Below are positions 6,727-9,904 of a DNA stretch of 9,904 bases, one piece after another. Origin of the DNA: Bradyrhizobiaceae bacterium (lineage in GTDB: Bacteria; Pseudomonadota; Alphaproteobacteria; Rhizobiales; Xanthobacteraceae); the NCBI GenBank assembly GCA_016793685.1, contig JAEULX010000155.1, forward strand, positions 1 to 9,904. Reading direction: 5' to 3'. Below the pieces are notes generated by a model, which searched no databases, was not told the origin of the DNA, and saw only the letters and a list, made by a program, of their open reading frames with translations. The first letter of the stretch is position 1, and each line of letters begins with the position of its first letter. Position numbers and translations under genes: made by a program.

Positions 6727-6746
6727 CGAAACTCCGCGGAGTTTCG
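6727..6746. repeat. perfect 20-base palindrome in the lon leader
   Basis: The half-site CGAAACTCCG (6727-6736) is followed directly by its exact reverse complement (6737-6746). As DNA it is a symmetric site for a dimeric regulator; as RNA it would fold as a stem of about eight pairs with a CGCG loop. No T run follows, so it is not a terminator. It lies about 95 bases before the lon start and downstream of the predicted promoter. Confidence 0.85.
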
Positions 6747-6841
6747 CCGGGTGCCGTGCTCCCTACCCGGTCCCGTGCACTCCACTGCGACAGCGCATTC
6801 TGCGGGTCGGGGGGAGGGGCGTCACAGATAAGGATCGGACC

Positions 6842-9268
<2,427 letters not shown>

Positions 9269-9272
9269 CCCG

Positions 9273-9305
9273 CGATCCCGGAGAGCGGCAGGCTTTACGG
9301 GATCG
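9273..9305. repeat. inverted repeat just after lon
   Basis: CGATCCCG (9273-9280) and CGGGATCG (9298-9305) are exact reverse complements separated by 17 bases, starting five bases after the lon stop. They would form an 8-pair stem in the lon 3' untranslated RNA. No T run follows, so mRNA protection is more likely than termination. Confidence 0.6.
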
Positions 9306-9341
9306 GGACAAGCATCGGACCAGAAGCAGCGGTCACGAACG

Positions 9342-9371
9342 AAAGGCGGCGCTCACTGCGCCGCCTTTTTT
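9342..9371 (+). terminator. strong intrinsic terminator after lon
   Basis: GGCGGCGC (9345-9352) pairs perfectly with GCGCCGCC (9358-9365) around the 5-base loop TCACT. It is followed by six T (9366-9371), and three A (9342-9344) can extend the stem into the T run. The A run also gives it some function on the opposite strand. Confidence 0.93.
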
Positions 9372-9417
9372 CTTTCGGAGCGATAGCGTTCTGATGGAGT
9401 TCGGCTTCGCACGGGTC

Positions 9418-9487
9418 GCATTTTCGAGGGCGAACCGGTTCCCACCCCCGGATCAAGTCCGGGGGCATGCTTCGCGGGAAAATGCTC
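9418..9487. repeat. palindromic intergenic element of the rhizobial type
   Basis: The ends are inverted repeats GCATTTTC (9418-9425) / GAAAATGC (9478-9485). Inside is a second perfect hairpin, CCCCCGGA (9435-9442) / TCCGGGGG (9448-9455), with loop TCAAG, preceded by GAACCGGTTCCCAC. The phrases CCCCCGGATCAAGTCCGGGG and GAACCGGTTCCCAC are, from memory, frequent in intergenic regions of Rhizobiales genomes, so this is probably one copy of a dispersed, non-coding, possibly mosaic repeat. It lies between the lon terminator and tRNA-Val. Copy number cannot be judged from one window. Confidence 0.7.
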
Positions 9488-9544
9488 CAGGCGTTTGCAC
9501 GGCCCCGCTTGCACATCGGCGCGAAGCCGCGATAATCCGCGCGC

Positions 9545-9620
9545 GGGCGGTTAGCTCAGTTGGTAGAGCATCTCGTTTACACCGAGAGGGTCGGCGGTTC
9601 GAGTCCGTCACCGCCCACCA
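9545..9620 (+). tRNA. tRNA-Val, anticodon UAC
   Basis: The acceptor stem GGGCGGT (9545-9551) pairs with ACCGCCC (9610-9616), followed by discriminator A and an encoded CCA (9618-9620). The D arm is TAGCTCAGTTGGTAGAGCA. The anticodon stem TCTCG/CGAGA (9571-9575 / 9583-9587) encloses the loop TTTACAC, giving TAC at 9578-9580. The T arm is GGCGGTTCGAGTCCGTC, a standard sequence. A tRNA-Val after lon is common in related bacteria. Its 3' end is also a typical target for site-specific integrases. Confidence 0.97.
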
Positions 9621-9904
9621 GCAAAATCAAATGCTTCAGTTATGAACGGTGTCTGGCCGACTTTCCCGCTACAAAGTTCGCTACAACCTTTGGTCTGGCC
9701 GTATTTCGCGCCGCCTCAGGCGGTCGGTGGGGGCCGTAGACACGGGGGCTAATGGGATCGACCCTCATGCCAGCGATTTGGTGCTCAATTGAGTCCGCCG
9801 CTTGCATACGCCCCGCCTGAGATTCTGGAGCGTGTTCCACAAATGTTCCCGTTGAGGTCAAGGTTCCTACGTGCAACTATTAAATGATTAATGTGTGTAA
9901 CTCA
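9621..9904. other. 284 bases after tRNA-Val to the window end, no gene supported
   Basis: There are short direct repeats, GTCTGGCCG at 9651-9659 and 9693-9701, enclosing CGCTACAA at 9667-9674 and 9679-9686. A small hairpin CCGCC-TCA-GGCGG is at 9711-9723 and a palindrome CTCAATTGAG at 9784-9793. The last 40 bases are clearly AT-rich compared with everything before. A minus-strand frame of 78 codons (9640-9876) has no recognisable domain and no clear ribosome site, so I do not call it. Confidence 0.45.

Larger units (their letters stand above)
6537..6841. other. 305-base clpX-lon intergenic region with lon promoter and structured leader
   Basis: No gene is supported. After clpX there is no clear terminator. 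A promoter candidate lies at 6612-6644. From about 6690 to 6770 the sequence is a series of potential hairpins: AGGG-N5-CCCT (6698-6710), a perfect palindrome (6727-6746) and CCGGGT-N12-ACCCGG (6747-6770). The ribosome site of lon is AAGGA (6830-6834). Confidence 0.55.

Noticed and set aside
6722..6841. 40-codon N-terminal extension of Lon from the ATG at 6722
   Set aside because: It would translate through the palindrome, lacks a ribosome site and makes Lon longer than its relatives; the ATG at 6842 has AAGGA and the usual MTTTSRPRALP start.
9640..9876. 78-codon minus-strand frame after tRNA-Val, considered as an integrase remnant
   Set aside because: I see no tyrosine-recombinase motif (no Arg-His-x-x-Arg or catalytic Tyr context) and no ribosome site; there is not enough to call it.

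Overview
The window looks like a chromosomal segment from a high-GC alphaproteobacterium, most likely of the order Hyphomicrobiales (Rhizobiales). The reasons are the block tRNA-Leu / tig / clpP / clpX / lon / tRNA-Val, the close fit of the ClpP, ClpX and Lon sequences to rhizobial forms, and a mosaic palindromic intergenic element of the kind common in rhizobial genomes. This taxonomic call rests on recognition, not on a search.

Layout, all genes on the + strand: (1) 1-180, the C-terminal end of the NAD(P)H-hydrate dehydratase gene (nnr). (2) 553-2228, a translationally coupled two-component pair: a membrane histidine kinase whose N-terminus resembles the ethylene-binding domain of plant ETR1, then a stand-alone receiver protein. 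(3) 2427-2511, tRNA-Leu(UAG). (4) 2591-3952, trigger factor (tig). (5) 4257-4886, clpP. (6) 5271-6536, clpX. (7) 6842-9268, lon, with a long structured leader and a strong intrinsic terminator at 9342-9371. (8) 9418-9487, a palindromic intergenic repeat. (9) 9545-9620, tRNA-Val(UAC), followed by about 280 bases with no convincing gene and an AT-rich right end.

Tig, ClpP, ClpX and Lon form a protein quality-control block. Trigger factor folds nascent chains at the ribosome, ClpX unfolds and feeds substrates to ClpP, and Lon degrades misfolded and regulatory proteins. The genes are separated by gaps of 300-380 bases, so they are probably transcribed mostly as separate units. Heat-shock-like (RpoH-like) promoter candidates lie before clpP, before lon and, more weakly, before tRNA-Leu/tig. 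The clpP and tRNA-Leu/tig upstream regions share a recognisable CTCCATATTT...TGATG...ATGCAT block.

The most unusual content is the two-component pair. Its sensor keeps the Cys and His that bind copper in ETR1 (C74 and H78 here), together with the matching Asp, Trp and Lys, but two residues important for ethylene binding differ (Tyr to Phe, Pro to Ala). Also notable are a perfect 20-base palindrome inside a run of hairpins in the lon leader, and the absence of the HU gene that often sits between lon and tRNA-Val in related bacteria. I see no CRISPR array, complete insertion sequence, phage module or defence system.
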